Position numbers and translations under genes: made by a program. The notes below the pieces were generated by a model. The model was not told where the DNA came from and made no database searches. It saw nothing but the letters and a program-made list of their open reading frames with translations. A stretch of 64,000 nucleotides of DNA from Amylibacter sp. GTDB taxonomy: Bacteria > Pseudomonadota > Alphaproteobacteria > Rhodobacterales > Rhodobacteraceae. The stretch is taken from contig JAJFHZ010000021.1 of assembly GCA_021775355.1 (NCBI GenBank), forward strand, positions 1 to 64,000. Reading direction: 5' to 3'. Shown here piece after piece: positions 34,101 to 43,724 of this stretch (the stretch's first letter is position 1; every line of letters starts with the position of its first letter).

Positions 34101-34907
34101 TTATAACCCCGCGATAAAACGGTAAATCGCGGTTTGTCCTGCTGTTGAAAAGGCCGCAGCATGACCGCCGCCTTTCAGCGTTTTCATCACTTTATTCTTG
34201 GCAGGCGACAGGGCAAAAACCACCTGACCATGGGTATAAGGGATCACCTGATCCTGTGTGCCGTGCAGCACCAATGTCGGGATGTTGACCGCTTTGATAT
34301 AGCTGTTTGTTTCCCAACGTTGATCCAACACCGCATTTATAGGGAATATCGGCATTTGTTTTGCAGCCAATGCGACGATGGATGTAAAGGGGGCTTCCAA
34401 TATCAGTGCATCGGGCGGGTGTGTTGTGGACAGTTTGGTGGCGACACCTGTGCCCAGACTTTCACCATAGTAGATGATTTTGCCTTTTGGTTTCTGGCCC
34501 AGAATTTCTGTCAGGCTACCCCGCAATAAAATCGCATCCTTTGTTATTACACCCTCGGATGGTCGCCCTGTGCTGCCACTTGAGCCACGATAAGCCAGTG
34601 CCACAAGCCCGTAACCGCGATCAATCAATCGATCGAAACGCTGGGCGCGGTTTGCCAGATTGCCCGCGTTGCCGTGGAAGTATACGATTGTGGCTTTGCG
34701 CCCTTTTGCCGGGCGGGCCCAGACGATCAGGGATTTATCGTCGTGGGTTGTCAGCTTGTATTCCTTTAAGCGGGGCACGCCTGCCTGTGCCGGTGTTTCA
34801 TAGGCGCCGCTAAATGGATAAATCAACCATGTGCGGGCGAACCAGACAATGGCGAATGCCGCGATATAAAAGAAGGCCAGCCAACTTAACATGCGTATCA
34901 GCCACAT
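34101..34907 (-). CDS. BEM46-type alpha/beta hydrolase
   Basis: A 268-residue membrane-attached hydrolase: an N-terminal helix (LAFFYIAAFAIVWFAR) is followed by an alpha/beta domain with the oxyanion motif YFHGNAGN, nucleophile in YGESLGTGVA, and the downstream LHGTQDQVIPY and GGHAAAF carrying the acid and His. This is the BEM46/ABHD13-like group, whose substrates are not established. The gene starts where the Bcr/CflA gene stops (one-base overlap). Confidence 0.83.
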   Translation of the reverse strand: MWLIRMLSWLAFFYIAAFAIVWFARTWLIYPFSGAYETPAQAGVPRLKEYKLTTHDDKSLIVWARPAKGRKATIVYFHGNAGNLANRAQRFDRLIDRGYGLVALAYRGSSGSTGRPSEGVITKDAILLRGSLTEILGQKPKGKIIYYGESLGTGVATKLSTTHPPDALILEAPFTSIVALAAKQMPIFPINAVLDQRWETNSYIKAVNIPTLVLHGTQDQVIPYTHGQVVFALSPAKNKVMKTLKGGGHAAAFSTAGQTAIYRFIAGL

Positions 34908-36130
34908 CAGCGGGTTCCGATCATCTGTTTTTCAATGTGGATGGCATATAGGGCGGCAGTCAAGGCCAGAACTGATGCCAGCATGATGCATAAAACCAGC
35001 GGTAACGGGCCGCTTGATGCAGTTAACATAGCGCCTGATAATGTAGAGAATGCGGCACCGCCCATCGTTATCAAAGCCCCGCCAAGGCCGGATGCCGATC
35101 CTGCAAGTTCGGGTTTTATATCCATCATAGCTGCGTTTGCGCTGGGTAGGGTCATACCATTGCCTAAGCCTATTGATATGGTGAACAGGAAAAATGCCAT
35201 CGGATGATCCCAGCCTGCAAGGATGCAGATTAATGATCCCAGCATGCCGACAAAGGTGATGATGATACCGACCGTGATCATTTTGTAGATACCGTAAGTG
35301 TTCGTGTACCTGCCCGATATGCCGTTGCCCATAAGATAACCGATTGGGGTCAGCATTAGATAAGTTCCGATTTGTGCGCTGGATAATCCATATATGGCAC
35401 TGCCGACAAAAGGGGCACCGCCCAGATAGGCAAAAAATGTTCCGGCAGAAAACGAAGCCGTTAACGCATAACCCCAGAATCGTCTGGACGTCAGCAAATC
35501 CGGATATGCTTTGAACTGTACTGCAAAGCTGGCCATTTTACTGCGATTGGTTTCACCTTGGTCAAGCCAACAAACGATCAACACAAATAATGCGAACAGG
35601 TTCAGAAAATGGAAATTTGACTGCCAACCAAAATGCAGGGCCATAAACCCACCCAAAGGCGGGGCCAACATCGGGGCCAGTGCCATGCCCATTGTCACAT
35701 AACCGATCATGCTGGCAGCATGTTCACGGGCAACAAGGTCGCGCACGATTGTTCGCGACAGGACCAATCCGCTGACCATTACGGATTGCAATACGCGAAA
35801 CAGCATGAACATTTCGAAACTGGTACTGTTGACTGCGCCCAATGTGACAATAATGAACAAAACGATTGAGACCAACATCACAGGACGGCGCCCGAAACGG
35901 TCTGAAATCGGGCCCAGTAGCAAATGGGCGATGGCAGTCAGGGCCAAATAACCGGTAATTGCAAATTGTATCAGGGCGTATGGTACGTCAAAATAACGCG
36001 CCATTTCAGGCAATGACGCCAAAAAAATGTTCAGCGTTATTGATCCAAGGCTGGCAATCAGCACCAATGTAGCAATGTGCGGCGGGGTTGTGCGATCAAG
36101 GAAACGCGCTGTGGGGTGCGGGGCGGACAT
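34907..36130 (-). CDS. Bcr/CflA-type multidrug efflux MFS transporter
   Basis: A 407-residue major facilitator with twelve likely helices. The loop 2-3 motif GPISDRFGRRPVML and the Bcr/CflA-like helix 5 segment GRVLQS-like FRVLQSVMVSGLVLSRTIVRD identify the drug:H+ antiporter family. It probably exports toxic compounds. It is the first gene of a two-gene operon with the BEM46-type hydrolase, and about 60 bp separate it from the pccR stop upstream. Confidence 0.88.
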   Translation of the reverse strand: MSAPHPTARFLDRTTPPHIATLVLIASLGSITLNIFLASLPEMARYFDVPYALIQFAITGYLALTAIAHLLLGPISDRFGRRPVMLVSIVLFIIVTLGAVNSTSFEMFMLFRVLQSVMVSGLVLSRTIVRDLVAREHAASMIGYVTMGMALAPMLAPPLGGFMALHFGWQSNFHFLNLFALFVLIVCWLDQGETNRSKMASFAVQFKAYPDLLTSRRFWGYALTASFSAGTFFAYLGGAPFVGSAIYGLSSAQIGTYLMLTPIGYLMGNGISGRYTNTYGIYKMITVGIIITFVGMLGSLICILAGWDHPMAFFLFTISIGLGNGMTLPSANAAMMDIKPELAGSASGLGGALITMGGAAFSTLSGAMLTASSGPLPLVLCIMLASVLALTAALYAIHIEKQMIGTR

Positions 36131-36192
36131 AAAAAGGCCTGAGAATTATAGGTAAGTTATTCAGACTTATCACGGTTGTTGCAAACGTCCAG

Positions 36193-37605
36193 CTACTTTT
36201 CCGATAATGAATAGGGCAACACACCGCGTGCATTGTGGTCGACAGTAAGGCGCCGTTCCAGCGGTGGCACCGAACGCTGATGGCAGTTTTCACGCTCGCA
36301 TATGCGGCATGATATACCTATCGGTTCAAAGGTCTGGTCGTTTTTTGTGTCCAGATCATCGGCATAGACCAAAGCATGCGCATGTTTCACCTCACAGCCC
36401 AGACCAATGGCATAACGCCTTGTCGGGGCGTGAAACGAACCCGCAGGTTTGGACACATCGCGCGCCAGACAGAAGTATTGCGCACCATCAGGCGTTTCTG
36501 CCAGTTGGCGCAAGAACTGCCCGGGTGTTTCAAAGGCACGGTGTACGTTCCATAAGGGGCAGGCGCCACCATAACGGGCGAATTGCAACTTGGTAGCCGA
36601 GTGGCGTTTGGTGATTGTGCCGGCCTGATCAACACGGACGAAAAAGAACGGGATGCCTTTCAGGTTCGTGCGTTGCAGTGTGGACAGACGGTGGGCTACC
36701 TGTTCGATGGATGCGCCAAAGCGCAAGGCCAGCACCTCAAGATCATGGCGGCATTCCTGTGCTGCTTGCAGGAAAGCACTGTAGGGCAAAAGTGCAGCAC
36801 CGGCAAAATAATTGGCCAATCCGATCTTACAAATATCATGGGCTTCGGTGCTGCTGAAACCGGCCATATCCAGAGTTGCTTCCAGTAAATCGTCGCATTC
36901 CAACAACGCGATTTGATGGGCCATCTGAAAGCTGCGCGATGCGGGTGTTGCGGTTTTTGACAAGGTTAAAATACGGGTATTATAGTCTAGATGGCGTAGC
37001 GTGGATGTTGCTTCAAGTTGCACATTTATACGATGTTTTGCCAATAATCGTTGGGAAAGGGCTTCGTGTAAGATAAGTTCGTTTTGTGTAAGTTTAATTG
37101 TTAAATTTTCCGCTGATCTGTCAATTGAATCAATATAATTATCGCAATAGTGAAAGAAATCACGCACCTCCTCCCATGGCGATAGGCCTGCTGAACCGCC
37201 TTCACGGCCCAATGCTTCGTCCAGTGAAGCAAGACGTTCCTGAGCTTGGCGGTAGTTGCGGTGCAAGTCCAGAAAGGCACGTGCCAAAGCGGGTGCGTTG
37301 GAAGCAGTCAGTTGCAGGTCTGCCAGACTTGTCTGGGTGTCGCCAAATATTGGATCGGCAAGGGCCTCTTTCATATCGGCGACAACGCGCGGTGTGTCAC
37401 TGTCCGACAGTTTTGTGACGTCAAAGTTAAAGTCCCGTGCTAATGTTAAAACGACCGATGTGGCAATCGGGCGGTGATTGTTTTCCATCTGACTTAAATA
37501 CGGCAAGGAAATGTCCAACTGGTTTGCAAATTCTTTCTGGCTTAGATTAATATCCTGCCGTATTTGGCGTAGACTTACACCTGCATAGAGTTTTGCGTTT
37601 GCCAC
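36193..37605 (-). CDS. pccR: XRE-family short-chain acyl regulator (PccR-like)
   Basis: A 470-residue regulator with an N-terminal Cro/C1 helix-turn-helix (DINLSQKEFANQLDISLPYL), a central IrrE-like segment, and a C-terminal DUF2083 domain with cysteines in ISCRICERENCHQRS. This is the architecture of RamB/ScfR/PccR proteins that sense short-chain acyl-CoA status. PccR of Rhodobacter sphaeroides controls propionyl-CoA carboxylase, and here the gene is divergent from pccB. The start is a GTG at 37605 with GAGGT upstream. Confidence 0.87.
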   Translation of the reverse strand: MANAKLYAGVSLRQIRQDINLSQKEFANQLDISLPYLSQMENNHRPIATSVVLTLARDFNFDVTKLSDSDTPRVVADMKEALADPIFGDTQTSLADLQLTASNAPALARAFLDLHRNYRQAQERLASLDEALGREGGSAGLSPWEEVRDFFHYCDNYIDSIDRSAENLTIKLTQNELILHEALSQRLLAKHRINVQLEATSTLRHLDYNTRILTLSKTATPASRSFQMAHQIALLECDDLLEATLDMAGFSSTEAHDICKIGLANYFAGAALLPYSAFLQAAQECRHDLEVLALRFGASIEQVAHRLSTLQRTNLKGIPFFFVRVDQAGTITKRHSATKLQFARYGGACPLWNVHRAFETPGQFLRQLAETPDGAQYFCLARDVSKPAGSFHAPTRRYAIGLGCEVKHAHALVYADDLDTKNDQTFEPIGISCRICERENCHQRSVPPLERRLTVDHNARGVLPYSLSEK

Positions 37606-37620
37606 GTTGACCTCATTGAA

Positions 37621-37679
37621 TTTGCAATTTTGCAGTTTACAATAACAAGAATGAAAACAATTTGCAAATTAGCTATAAT
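37621..37679. promoter_or_regulatory. PccR-type boxes and pccB promoter
   Basis: TTTGCAATTTTGCAGTTTAC (37621-37640) and the 12-bp perfect palindrome AATTTGCAAATT (37659-37670) lie between pccR and pccB. A TATAAT (37674-37679) follows the palindrome, placing it over the promoter spacer. TTTGCAAA repeats are the motif reported for PccR in R. sphaeroides. Confidence 0.65.
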
Positions 37680-37737
37680 TGTCTTTTCAGACACGACAGG
37701 TCATGTAGTATAACCATTACACTTCGGGAGGAATTTT

Positions 37738-39270
37738 GTGTCAGATATTATCCAGCAATTAGAAGATCGCAGGGCAGCTGCACGTTTAGGTGGCGGGCAA
37801 CGCCGTGTTGATGCACAGCATTCCAAAGGTAAATTAACTGCGCGCGAGCGGTTGGAGGTTTTACTAGACGAAGGCTCTTTCGAAGAGTTCGATATGTTCG
37901 TTACGCATAAGTGCCAGGATTTCGGCATGGATAAAGAACATATTCCCGGTGACGGTGTCGTTACCGGCTGGGGTACTATAAATGGCCGTATGGTTTATGT
38001 CTTCAGTCAGGATTTTACCGTTTATGGCGGTTCGCTTTCCGCCACGCATGCCAAGAAAATCTGCAAAGTACAGGAAATGGCGATGCGCAATGGCGCACCC
38101 ATTATCGGGTTAAGCGATTCCGGGGGCGCGCGTATTCAAGAAGGTGTGGCATCCTTGGCGGGTTATACATCCGTGTTTCAAAACAACATCAAAGCGTCAG
38201 GCGTGATCCCGCAGATTAGCGTGATCATGGGGCCAAGTGCGGGCGGGGCGGTTTATTCGCCTGCGTTGACGGACTTTGTCTTTATGGTGCGTGACAGTTC
38301 TTATATGTTCTTAACGGGCCCGGACGTGGTGAAAACCGTGACGAACGAGGTGGTTACAGCCGAAGAATTGGGTGGGGCCAAGACACATACGACAAAATCA
38401 TCGGTTGCGGACGGGTCATTTGAAAACGACATGGAAGCTTTAATGGAAGTGCGCCGTCTGTTCGATTTTTTGCCACTGAACAACACATCCAAACCGCCTG
38501 TGCGGCCGTTTTTTGACGGACATATGCGCAAGGAACCGTCACTGAATACGATAATCCCCGACAATGCCAACACGCCTTATGATATGAAGGAATTGGTATT
38601 GAAATTGGCCGATGAAAACGATTTTTATGAAATTCAGGAAAATTTTGCCAAGAATATCCTGACAGGTTTTATTCGTTTGGAAGGCTCTACAGTCGGGGTT
38701 GTCGCAAATCAGCCGATGGTGCTGGCAGGATGTCTGGACATCAATGCGTCACGCAAGGCGGCGCGATTCGTCCGGTTTTGCGATGCGTTTGAAATTCCAT
38801 TGCTGACACTTGTCGATGTTCCGGGATTTTTGCCGGGAACCGCGCAGGAATATGGTGGTGTAATCAAGCACGGGGCCAAGTTGCTTTATGCGTTTGGTGA
38901 GGCAACGGTGCCGCGTGTCACTGTAATCACGCGTAAAGCTTACGGCGGTGCGTACTGTGTGATGTCACCCAAGCATTTGGGTGGTGACGTCAACTATGCT
39001 TGGCCCACAGCCGAAATCGCCGTGATGGGCGCAAAGGGGGCCGTTGAAATTCTGCACCGTACCGATTTAGGCGATGCCGAGAAAATAGCCGCTCTTACAG
39101 AGGATTATGAAGACCGTTTTGCGAATCCTTTCGTCGCGGCGGAAAATGGGTTTATCGATGAAGTTATAATGCCACAAAATACACGCATGCGTGTTGCGCG
39201 GGCTTTCGCCAGTTTGAAGTCAAAAGACATCAAGAATCTATGGCGTAAGCACGACAATCTGCCTTTGTAG
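37738..39270 (+). CDS. pccB: Propionyl-CoA carboxylase beta (carboxyltransferase) subunit
   Basis: A 510-residue carboxyltransferase subunit that transfers CO2 from carboxybiotin to propionyl-CoA. It has the crotonase-like halves of the family, with [20 protein letters not shown] near the N-terminus, the oxyanion-hole [30 protein letters not shown], and the second-half [12 protein letters not shown] and [11 protein letters not shown]. The start is a GTG at 37738 with GGGAGG upstream. It works with PccA, located 1.1 kb downstream after two small genes. Confidence 0.95.
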   Translation: MSDIIQQLEDRRAAARLGGGQRRVDAQHSKGKLTARERLEVLLDEGSFEEFDMFVTHKCQDFGMDKEHIPGDGVVTGWGTINGRMVYVFSQDFTVYGGSLSATHAKKICKVQEMAMRNGAPIIGLSDSGGARIQEGVASLAGYTSVFQNNIKASGVIPQISVIMGPSAGGAVYSPALTDFVFMVRDSSYMFLTGPDVVKTVTNEVVTAEELGGAKTHTTKSSVADGSFENDMEALMEVRRLFDFLPLNNTSKPPVRPFFDGHMRKEPSLNTIIPDNANTPYDMKELVLKLADENDFYEIQENFAKNILTGFIRLEGSTVGVVANQPMVLAGCLDINASRKAARFVRFCDAFEIPLLTLVDVPGFLPGTAQEYGGVIKHGAKLLYAFGEATVPRVTVITRKAYGGAYCVMSPKHLGGDVNYAWPTAEIAVMGAKGAVEILHRTDLGDAEKIAALTEDYEDRFANPFVAAENGFIDEVIMPQNTRMRVARAFASLKSKDIKNLWRKHDNLPL

Positions 39271-39360
39271 GAGGGGCGTATGGTGATTTATCAGGGAAAA
39301 ACGAAGAAAAATGACCCAAAATGGGGTTTTCTTGATGCAAAGGAGTCACAATGGGCTAAT

Positions 39361-39388
39361 TTTTGCAGATTTTGTAAAAACTTTGCAT
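39361..39388. promoter_or_regulatory. Second cluster of PccR-like boxes
   Basis: TTTTGCAGATTTTGTAAAAA followed by CTTTGCAT resembles the boxes upstream of pccB (TTTGCAG, TTTACAA). It lies about 90 bp after pccB and about 90 bp before the small lipoprotein gene, so it may give the downstream genes their own PccR-responsive promoter. Confidence 0.4.
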
Positions 39389-39479
39389 CATGGTTCTATT
39401 TTTTGTCAAAGAATGCTGCTAGCGTGTCTGTATTCCAAGTAATGAAGTACTTGGGTCGTAACAAAACTAGGAACGCAAT

Positions 39480-39617
39480 ATGTCAAAAACAATTACATCT
39501 ATCGCACTTCTTCTGGTCCTTGGCCTGTCAGCATGTGCAAACTCTTCAGGTTCTTCTGCTGGTCCAGCACCAGAGCCAGAGCCGATTCCAGCACCGGCTC
39601 CGACTTCTAAGTACTAA
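39480..39617 (+). CDS. Small proline-rich lipoprotein (45 residues)
   Basis: A short gene starting MSKTITSIALLLVLG, with lipobox LSAC (C19) and a mature tail of serine then alternating proline and acidic or alanine residues ending PTSKY. AGGAA precedes the ATG. A hairpin terminator follows at once (39625-39652). Small lipoproteins of this form occur near pccA/pccB in related genomes, to my recollection, but their role is unknown. Confidence 0.75.
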   Translation: MSKTITSIALLLVLGLSACANSSGSSAGPAPEPEPIPAPAPTSKY

Positions 39618-39624
39618 AAAACTT

Positions 39625-39652
39625 TGCCAAGAACCTTTTAGGGTTCTTGGCA
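39625..39652 (+). terminator. Hairpin terminator after the small lipoprotein gene
   Basis: TGCCAAGAACC pairs perfectly with GGTTCTTGGCA around a TTTTAG-like loop. The following T-run is weak (CCTTA), so termination may be partial. Confidence 0.6.
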
Positions 39653-39686
39653 CCTTACCGCGCATGTACGCTTTCGGGAGCGTGTC

Positions 39687-40034
39687 ATGATAAAATATCG
39701 TGGTTTTCCATCCCGTCTTCCCAGTTCTGACTTTCACTTTACCATTCGGCGCGCCAATAAGGCGGGCGCGACCAAGTTGGTTAAGCGCGAACGTTATGCG
39801 GATCGACGCCATGCAGATCGTCGCGCAGACGAAGGCTTTATGCGCGCACTTTGGGATTATTTCGGCGAAGAACCGTTTGAACGCGGCAACTTGGATGCCG
39901 GACGGCTTAGCTGGTTACTGGGCCGCGAGGTTGAAGTGGTCGGCGATTCATTTGATCCTGAAGATTATGAAGCTTTGCTGCAAATCAACATGGGGCGTGC
40001 CATGGTCAGCTTTCCTGACGTGTTCACGGGTTGA
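39687..40034 (+). CDS. Hypothetical basic/acidic protein between pccB and pccA
   Basis: A 115-residue soluble protein with a strongly basic first half (KLVKRERYADRRHADRRAD) and an acidic, tryptophan-containing second half (ALWDYFGEEPFERGN). I recognise no domain. The ATG at 39687 follows a terminator hairpin by about 35 bases. Its place inside the propionate module suggests a related function, but none can be assigned. Confidence 0.6.
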   Translation: MIKYRGFPSRLPSSDFHFTIRRANKAGATKLVKRERYADRRHADRRADEGFMRALWDYFGEEPFERGNLDAGRLSWLLGREVEVVGDSFDPEDYEALLQINMGRAMVSFPDVFTG

Positions 40035-40364
40035 TCGGCATGAATTCGCGCATCAAAAAAATGGTTTGGCGGCAAATCGCCCAAAGCATGGGGTGGCTGA
40101 AATATTTGATATGCAGCACGGCAAAAGCCCATTACCTTAAAAATCAAGGAAGTTCTGATAGTTCTTCAATGACGCCTAGATTGGCCGCGTCGCTTGCGAA
40201 AGCAGAAGCCGATCAAGAGATTTTCCGCCCCTCCAAGCGGACAAGCTCTTTCATTTCCCCTCTACTAGGGCCCTTGTGTCGTGATGCAAGGGTCTCTTTT
40301 TTTGGCGCAGCGCAAGCTTTATTGCGCCGTTTTATTTCCCCCTTAACAAAGTATGGTGTTCCTT
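40035..40364 (+). other. Structured 330-bp leader region before pccA
   Basis: No convincing gene is seen; a weak frame from 40040 runs through a terminator and is rejected. Stem-loops occur at about 40208-40252 (AAGAG...CTCTT enclosing CCGC...GCGG), followed by a strong terminator-like hairpin (40269-40303). This layout could be the 3' end of a small RNA or an attenuator upstream of pccA. Confidence 0.45.
40269..40303 (+). terminator. Intrinsic terminator upstream of pccA
   Basis: CCCTTG (40271-40276) pairs with CAAGGG (40287-40292), then TCTCTTTTTTT. It ends about 60 bases before the pccA start, so pccA must be transcribed from a promoter beyond it or by read-through. Confidence 0.75.
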
Positions 40365-42365
40365 ATGTTTAAAAAAATCCTGATCGCCAATCGTGGCGAA
40401 ATTGCTTGTCGTGTGATCAAGTCAGCCCAAAAGATGGGGATCAAGACTGTTGCGATTTATTCGGATGCGGACAAAACTGCGCTGCATGTCAAAATGGCCG
40501 ATGAAGCGGTTCATATTGGCCCGTCACCTGCTGCTGAAAGTTATATTGTCATAGATAAGGTGATGGATGCTGTGCGTCAGACGGGTGCCGAAGCGGTGCA
40601 CCCGGGGTATGGTTTCTTGTCGGAAAACAAGTTGTTCGCACAGGCCTTGGAAAAAGCGGGTGTGGCTTTTATCGGGCCGCCTGCCAATGCGATCGAGTCT
40701 ATGGGGGATAAGATTACATCCAAGAAATTGGCCGCAGAAGCGGGTGTTACGACAGTTCCGGGCTATATGGGTGAAATTGCCGATGCGGATGAGGCGGTAA
40801 AAATATCGACTGAAATCGGGTATCCCGTGATGATCAAAGCCTCTGCGGGGGGTGGTGGCAAGGGCATGCGGGTTGCCTGGGATGATGCTGGGGCCCGCGA
40901 AGGATTTCAGCTGTCCAAGAATGAAGCGGCCAGCAGTTTTGGCGATGATCGTATTTTTATCGAAAAATTCATCACCCAACCGCGCCATATTGAAATTCAG
41001 GTGTTGGGCGATCAACATGGAAACTGCGTTTATCTGAATGAACGTGAATGTTCTATCCAGCGACGTAATCAAAAGGTTATTGAAGAAGCACCAAGCCCGT
41101 TTTTGGATGCAAAGACCCGTAAAGCCATGGGTGAACAATCCTGTGCCTTGGCGCAGGCGGTGGATTATTGCAGTGCGGGCACGGTAGAATTTATCGTTGA
41201 TGGCGATAGAAATTTCTATTTTCTGGAAATGAACACGCGCCTTCAAGTGGAACACCCTGTGACCGAGTTGATCACGGGCGTTGATCTGGTGGAACAGATG
41301 ATCCGTGTGGCTTATGGCGAAAAGTTGTCGTTTGGGCAAAAAGATATCGGGATCAACGGTTGGGCGATGGAAAGTCGGCTTTATGCCGAAGATCCGTATC
41401 GTAATTTCCTGCCTTCTATCGGCCGGTTGTCGCGCTACCGCCCACCTGCGGAAGTGGCAACAAAAAAGATGGCTGTGCGCAATGACACAGGCGTTTTTGA
41501 GGGTGGTGAGATTTCGATGTTTTATGATCCGATGATCGCAAAGCTTTGTTCTTGGGCGCCTGACAGGGCCAGTTCCATTGAAGTGATGCGCAGTGCGCTG
41601 GATGCGTTTGAAGTAGAAGGGATCGGGCATAATCTGCCGTTCTTGTCAGCGGTGATGGATCATCCGCGGTTTATGAGCGGCGACATTACTACTGCCTTTA
41701 TCGAAGAGGAATATCCTGACGGTTTTATGGGGGCTGAACTGGATGAATTGACATTAAAACGCATTTCCGCGGCATGTGCAGCGATGTACCGGGTGGCCGA
41801 GATACGTCTGGCACGGGTTTCAGGGCGGATTGATAACCACGAGCGTAAGGTCGGGGAAAACTGGGTGATTAAGGTTCAGGGCGCGCGGTTTGATGTATCC
41901 ATTGACGCCGATCACGAAGGATCATCTGTAAGCTTTGCCGATGGTACCAAACACCGTGTGACCAGTGATTGGGTGCCGGGCGAACGTTTGGCGTCTTTCC
42001 TGATTGATGAAGCGCCTTTGATCTTAAAGGTGGCCCCGATCAGTGCGGGTTACCAGGTGCGGTATCGCGGGGCGGATTTAAACGTTGTCATTCACACACC
42101 GCGCCGCGCGGAGCTGGCGGAATATATGTTGGAAAAACAACCACCTGATACATCGAAAATGTTACTTTGCCCGATGCCGGGCTTGATTGTAAACATGAAT
42201 GTCGCAGTGGGTGATGCCGTGCAGGACGGGCAAGCCCTTTGCACAGTTGAAGCGATGAAGATGGAAAACGTACTGCGAGCGGAAAAGCAGGGCGTTGTAT
42301 CGAAAATCAATGTCGCGGTTGGTGAAAGTCTTGCGGTTGACGCCGTTATTCTGGAGTTCGAATAA
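40365..42365 (+). CDS. pccA: Propionyl-CoA carboxylase alpha (biotin carboxylase/BCCP) subunit
   Basis: A 666-residue biotin-dependent subunit. The N-terminal biotin carboxylase domain begins MFKKILIANRGEIACRV and has the ATP-grasp KASAGGGGKGMR loop and EMNTRLQVEHPVTE; a linker domain follows, and the C-terminal biotinyl domain carries AMKMEN with biotin-accepting lysine K632. Together with PccB it makes methylmalonyl-CoA from propionyl-CoA. The ATG at 40365 was preferred to a GTG frame start at 40353 because it begins the conserved sequence. Confidence 0.96.
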   Translation: MFKKILIANRGEIACRVIKSAQKMGIKTVAIYSDADKTALHVKMADEAVHIGPSPAAESYIVIDKVMDAVRQTGAEAVHPGYGFLSENKLFAQALEKAGVAFIGPPANAIESMGDKITSKKLAAEAGVTTVPGYMGEIADADEAVKISTEIGYPVMIKASAGGGGKGMRVAWDDAGAREGFQLSKNEAASSFGDDRIFIEKFITQPRHIEIQVLGDQHGNCVYLNERECSIQRRNQKVIEEAPSPFLDAKTRKAMGEQSCALAQAVDYCSAGTVEFIVDGDRNFYFLEMNTRLQVEHPVTELITGVDLVEQMIRVAYGEKLSFGQKDIGINGWAMESRLYAEDPYRNFLPSIGRLSRYRPPAEVATKKMAVRNDTGVFEGGEISMFYDPMIAKLCSWAPDRASSIEVMRSALDAFEVEGIGHNLPFLSAVMDHPRFMSGDITTAFIEEEYPDGFMGAELDELTLKRISAACAAMYRVAEIRLARVSGRIDNHERKVGENWVIKVQGARFDVSIDADHEGSSVSFADGTKHRVTSDWVPGERLASFLIDEAPLILKVAPISAGYQVRYRGADLNVVIHTPRRAELAEYMLEKQPPDTSKMLLCPMPGLIVNMNVAVGDAVQDGQALCTVEAMKMENVLRAEKQGVVSKINVAVGESLAVDAVILEFE

Positions 42366-42440
42366 TTCTTGATACGCACTTCCATATGTTCCCTATTTGT
42401 TCTATATTTGGATCCAACAACCGATCCAAAGTGAATAGTT

Positions 42441-43688
42441 ATGACGAAAGCCCGATTAAGGCTGCTCTATCTCGATATGAACAGTTATTTTGCCAGCGTG
42501 GAACAGCAGGAATATCCGAACTTGCGCGGGCGCCCAATTGGTGTGGTGACAACGATGACGCCGAATGCGGCAATTATCGCGGCCAGTTACGAAGCCAAAA
42601 ATCTAGGGCTGAAATTCGGGATGCGGATGCGCGAGGCGCGCCAGATGATCCCCGATATGCAGTTTCGACCCGCACGCCACGACGTTTACGTGGATTATCA
42701 TCACCGGATCAAACGGGCCGTAGAACGGATATTGCCCGTGGATGCAACCCATTCCGTAGACGAGTTTTCTTTTCGGCTTTCCGGCCGGATGCAGGATGCA
42801 CAAACCGCCCTTGGTTTGGCTGCGCAGATGCGGGCGCGGATTTACAAAGATGTGGGCCCCGCAATGCGGTGTTCAATCGGGCTTGGGTCCAGTCTGTTAT
42901 TGGCCAAATTGGCGGGCGAGTTGCACAAGCCGGACGGATTGGAATGGCTGTTGCCAGAGGTTTTGCCGAAAAAGATCAACCATTTGAAGTTACGCGATAT
43001 TCCGGGGATCAGCCGTGGAATGAATGCGCGACTGAACGCAGCCGAAATTACCACGATTCCCGAGCTTTACGCAATGACCCCCAAACACGCCCGCAAAGTC
43101 TGGGGCGGGGTGCAGGGCGAACGGTTTATACGTGCGTTGCAGGGCGAAGATATACCGTTGCCGGTGACCAAACCCGCGCGTTCACTGGGGCATGGACAGG
43201 TTCTGTCTTACAACAATCGCAACGCGGAGGGCGCGCGGTTGGTCACGCGGCGTTTGTTGATAAAGGCGGCCACACGGTTGCGGCGGCAGAACGCCTTTGC
43301 CACATATTTACAGATTTCAGTGAAATGTGCACAGCGTGGGCGCAGTGGTTTAAGGCAAAAAATACCCGCGACACAGGACAGTTTTCAATTGCTGGCCTTG
43401 TTTCGACAATTCTGGGGCGATCTGGTGTTCACCCAACCGATTACAACCAGCGTGATGTTGGGCGGACTGGTTCCCGCACACAGACATACTGCCGATTTGT
43501 TCGAAAAACGGCCTGGTTCGGGTGTGCGGACATCGCGCGAAAGCCTGTGTGTGTTGATCGATGCAATCAACCAACGTTATGGGCAAGATACGTTGATTTA
43601 CGGGGAAAGCCCGCAGGAAATCACACCCTATACGGGGGCCAAAATCGCTTTTGGTCGCATTCCGGGCCGCGAAGAATTTCGCGACTGA
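42441..43688 (+). CDS. Y-family DNA polymerase (DinB/UmuC-like)
   Basis: A 415-residue translesion polymerase with the Y-family catalytic residues D12 (in LLYLDMNSYFASVEQ), and D107/E108 in SVDEF, plus the aromatic steric-gate pair Y16/F17 and the thumb-region DIPGISRGM. The C-terminal little-finger domain is present, so the length is normal. A 450-residue frame overlaps it in another phase but has no family motif. It sits between pccA and mcm, an unusual place for a lesion-bypass enzyme; no SOS box was recognised upstream. Confidence 0.87.
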   Translation: MTKARLRLLYLDMNSYFASVEQQEYPNLRGRPIGVVTTMTPNAAIIAASYEAKNLGLKFGMRMREARQMIPDMQFRPARHDVYVDYHHRIKRAVERILPVDATHSVDEFSFRLSGRMQDAQTALGLAAQMRARIYKDVGPAMRCSIGLGSSLLLAKLAGELHKPDGLEWLLPEVLPKKINHLKLRDIPGISRGMNARLNAAEITTIPELYAMTPKHARKVWGGVQGERFIRALQGEDIPLPVTKPARSLGHGQVLSYNNRNAEGARLVTRRLLIKAATRLRRQNAFATYLQISVKCAQRGRSGLRQKIPATQDSFQLLALFRQFWGDLVFTQPITTSVMLGGLVPAHRHTADLFEKRPGSGVRTSRESLCVLIDAINQRYGQDTLIYGESPQEITPYTGAKIAFGRIPGREEFRD

Positions 43689-43724
43689 ATTTACATTTTA
43701 TTTTAGGAAAAAGGAGTATGCGCA

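Noticed and set aside
39280-39690. 136-codon frame after pccB
   Set aside because: It crosses the lipoprotein gene (39480-39617) in another phase and runs through the terminator hairpin at 39625-39652. The small lipoprotein is better supported.
40031-40372. 113-codon frame before pccA
   Set aside because: It reads through a strong terminator (40269-40303) and into the pccA start. Composition is not protein-like toward the end. The region is better treated as a structured leader.
40524-41630. 368-codon minus-strand frame opposite pccA
   Set aside because: It is the antisense of a conserved biotin carboxylase domain and contains no recognisable domain.
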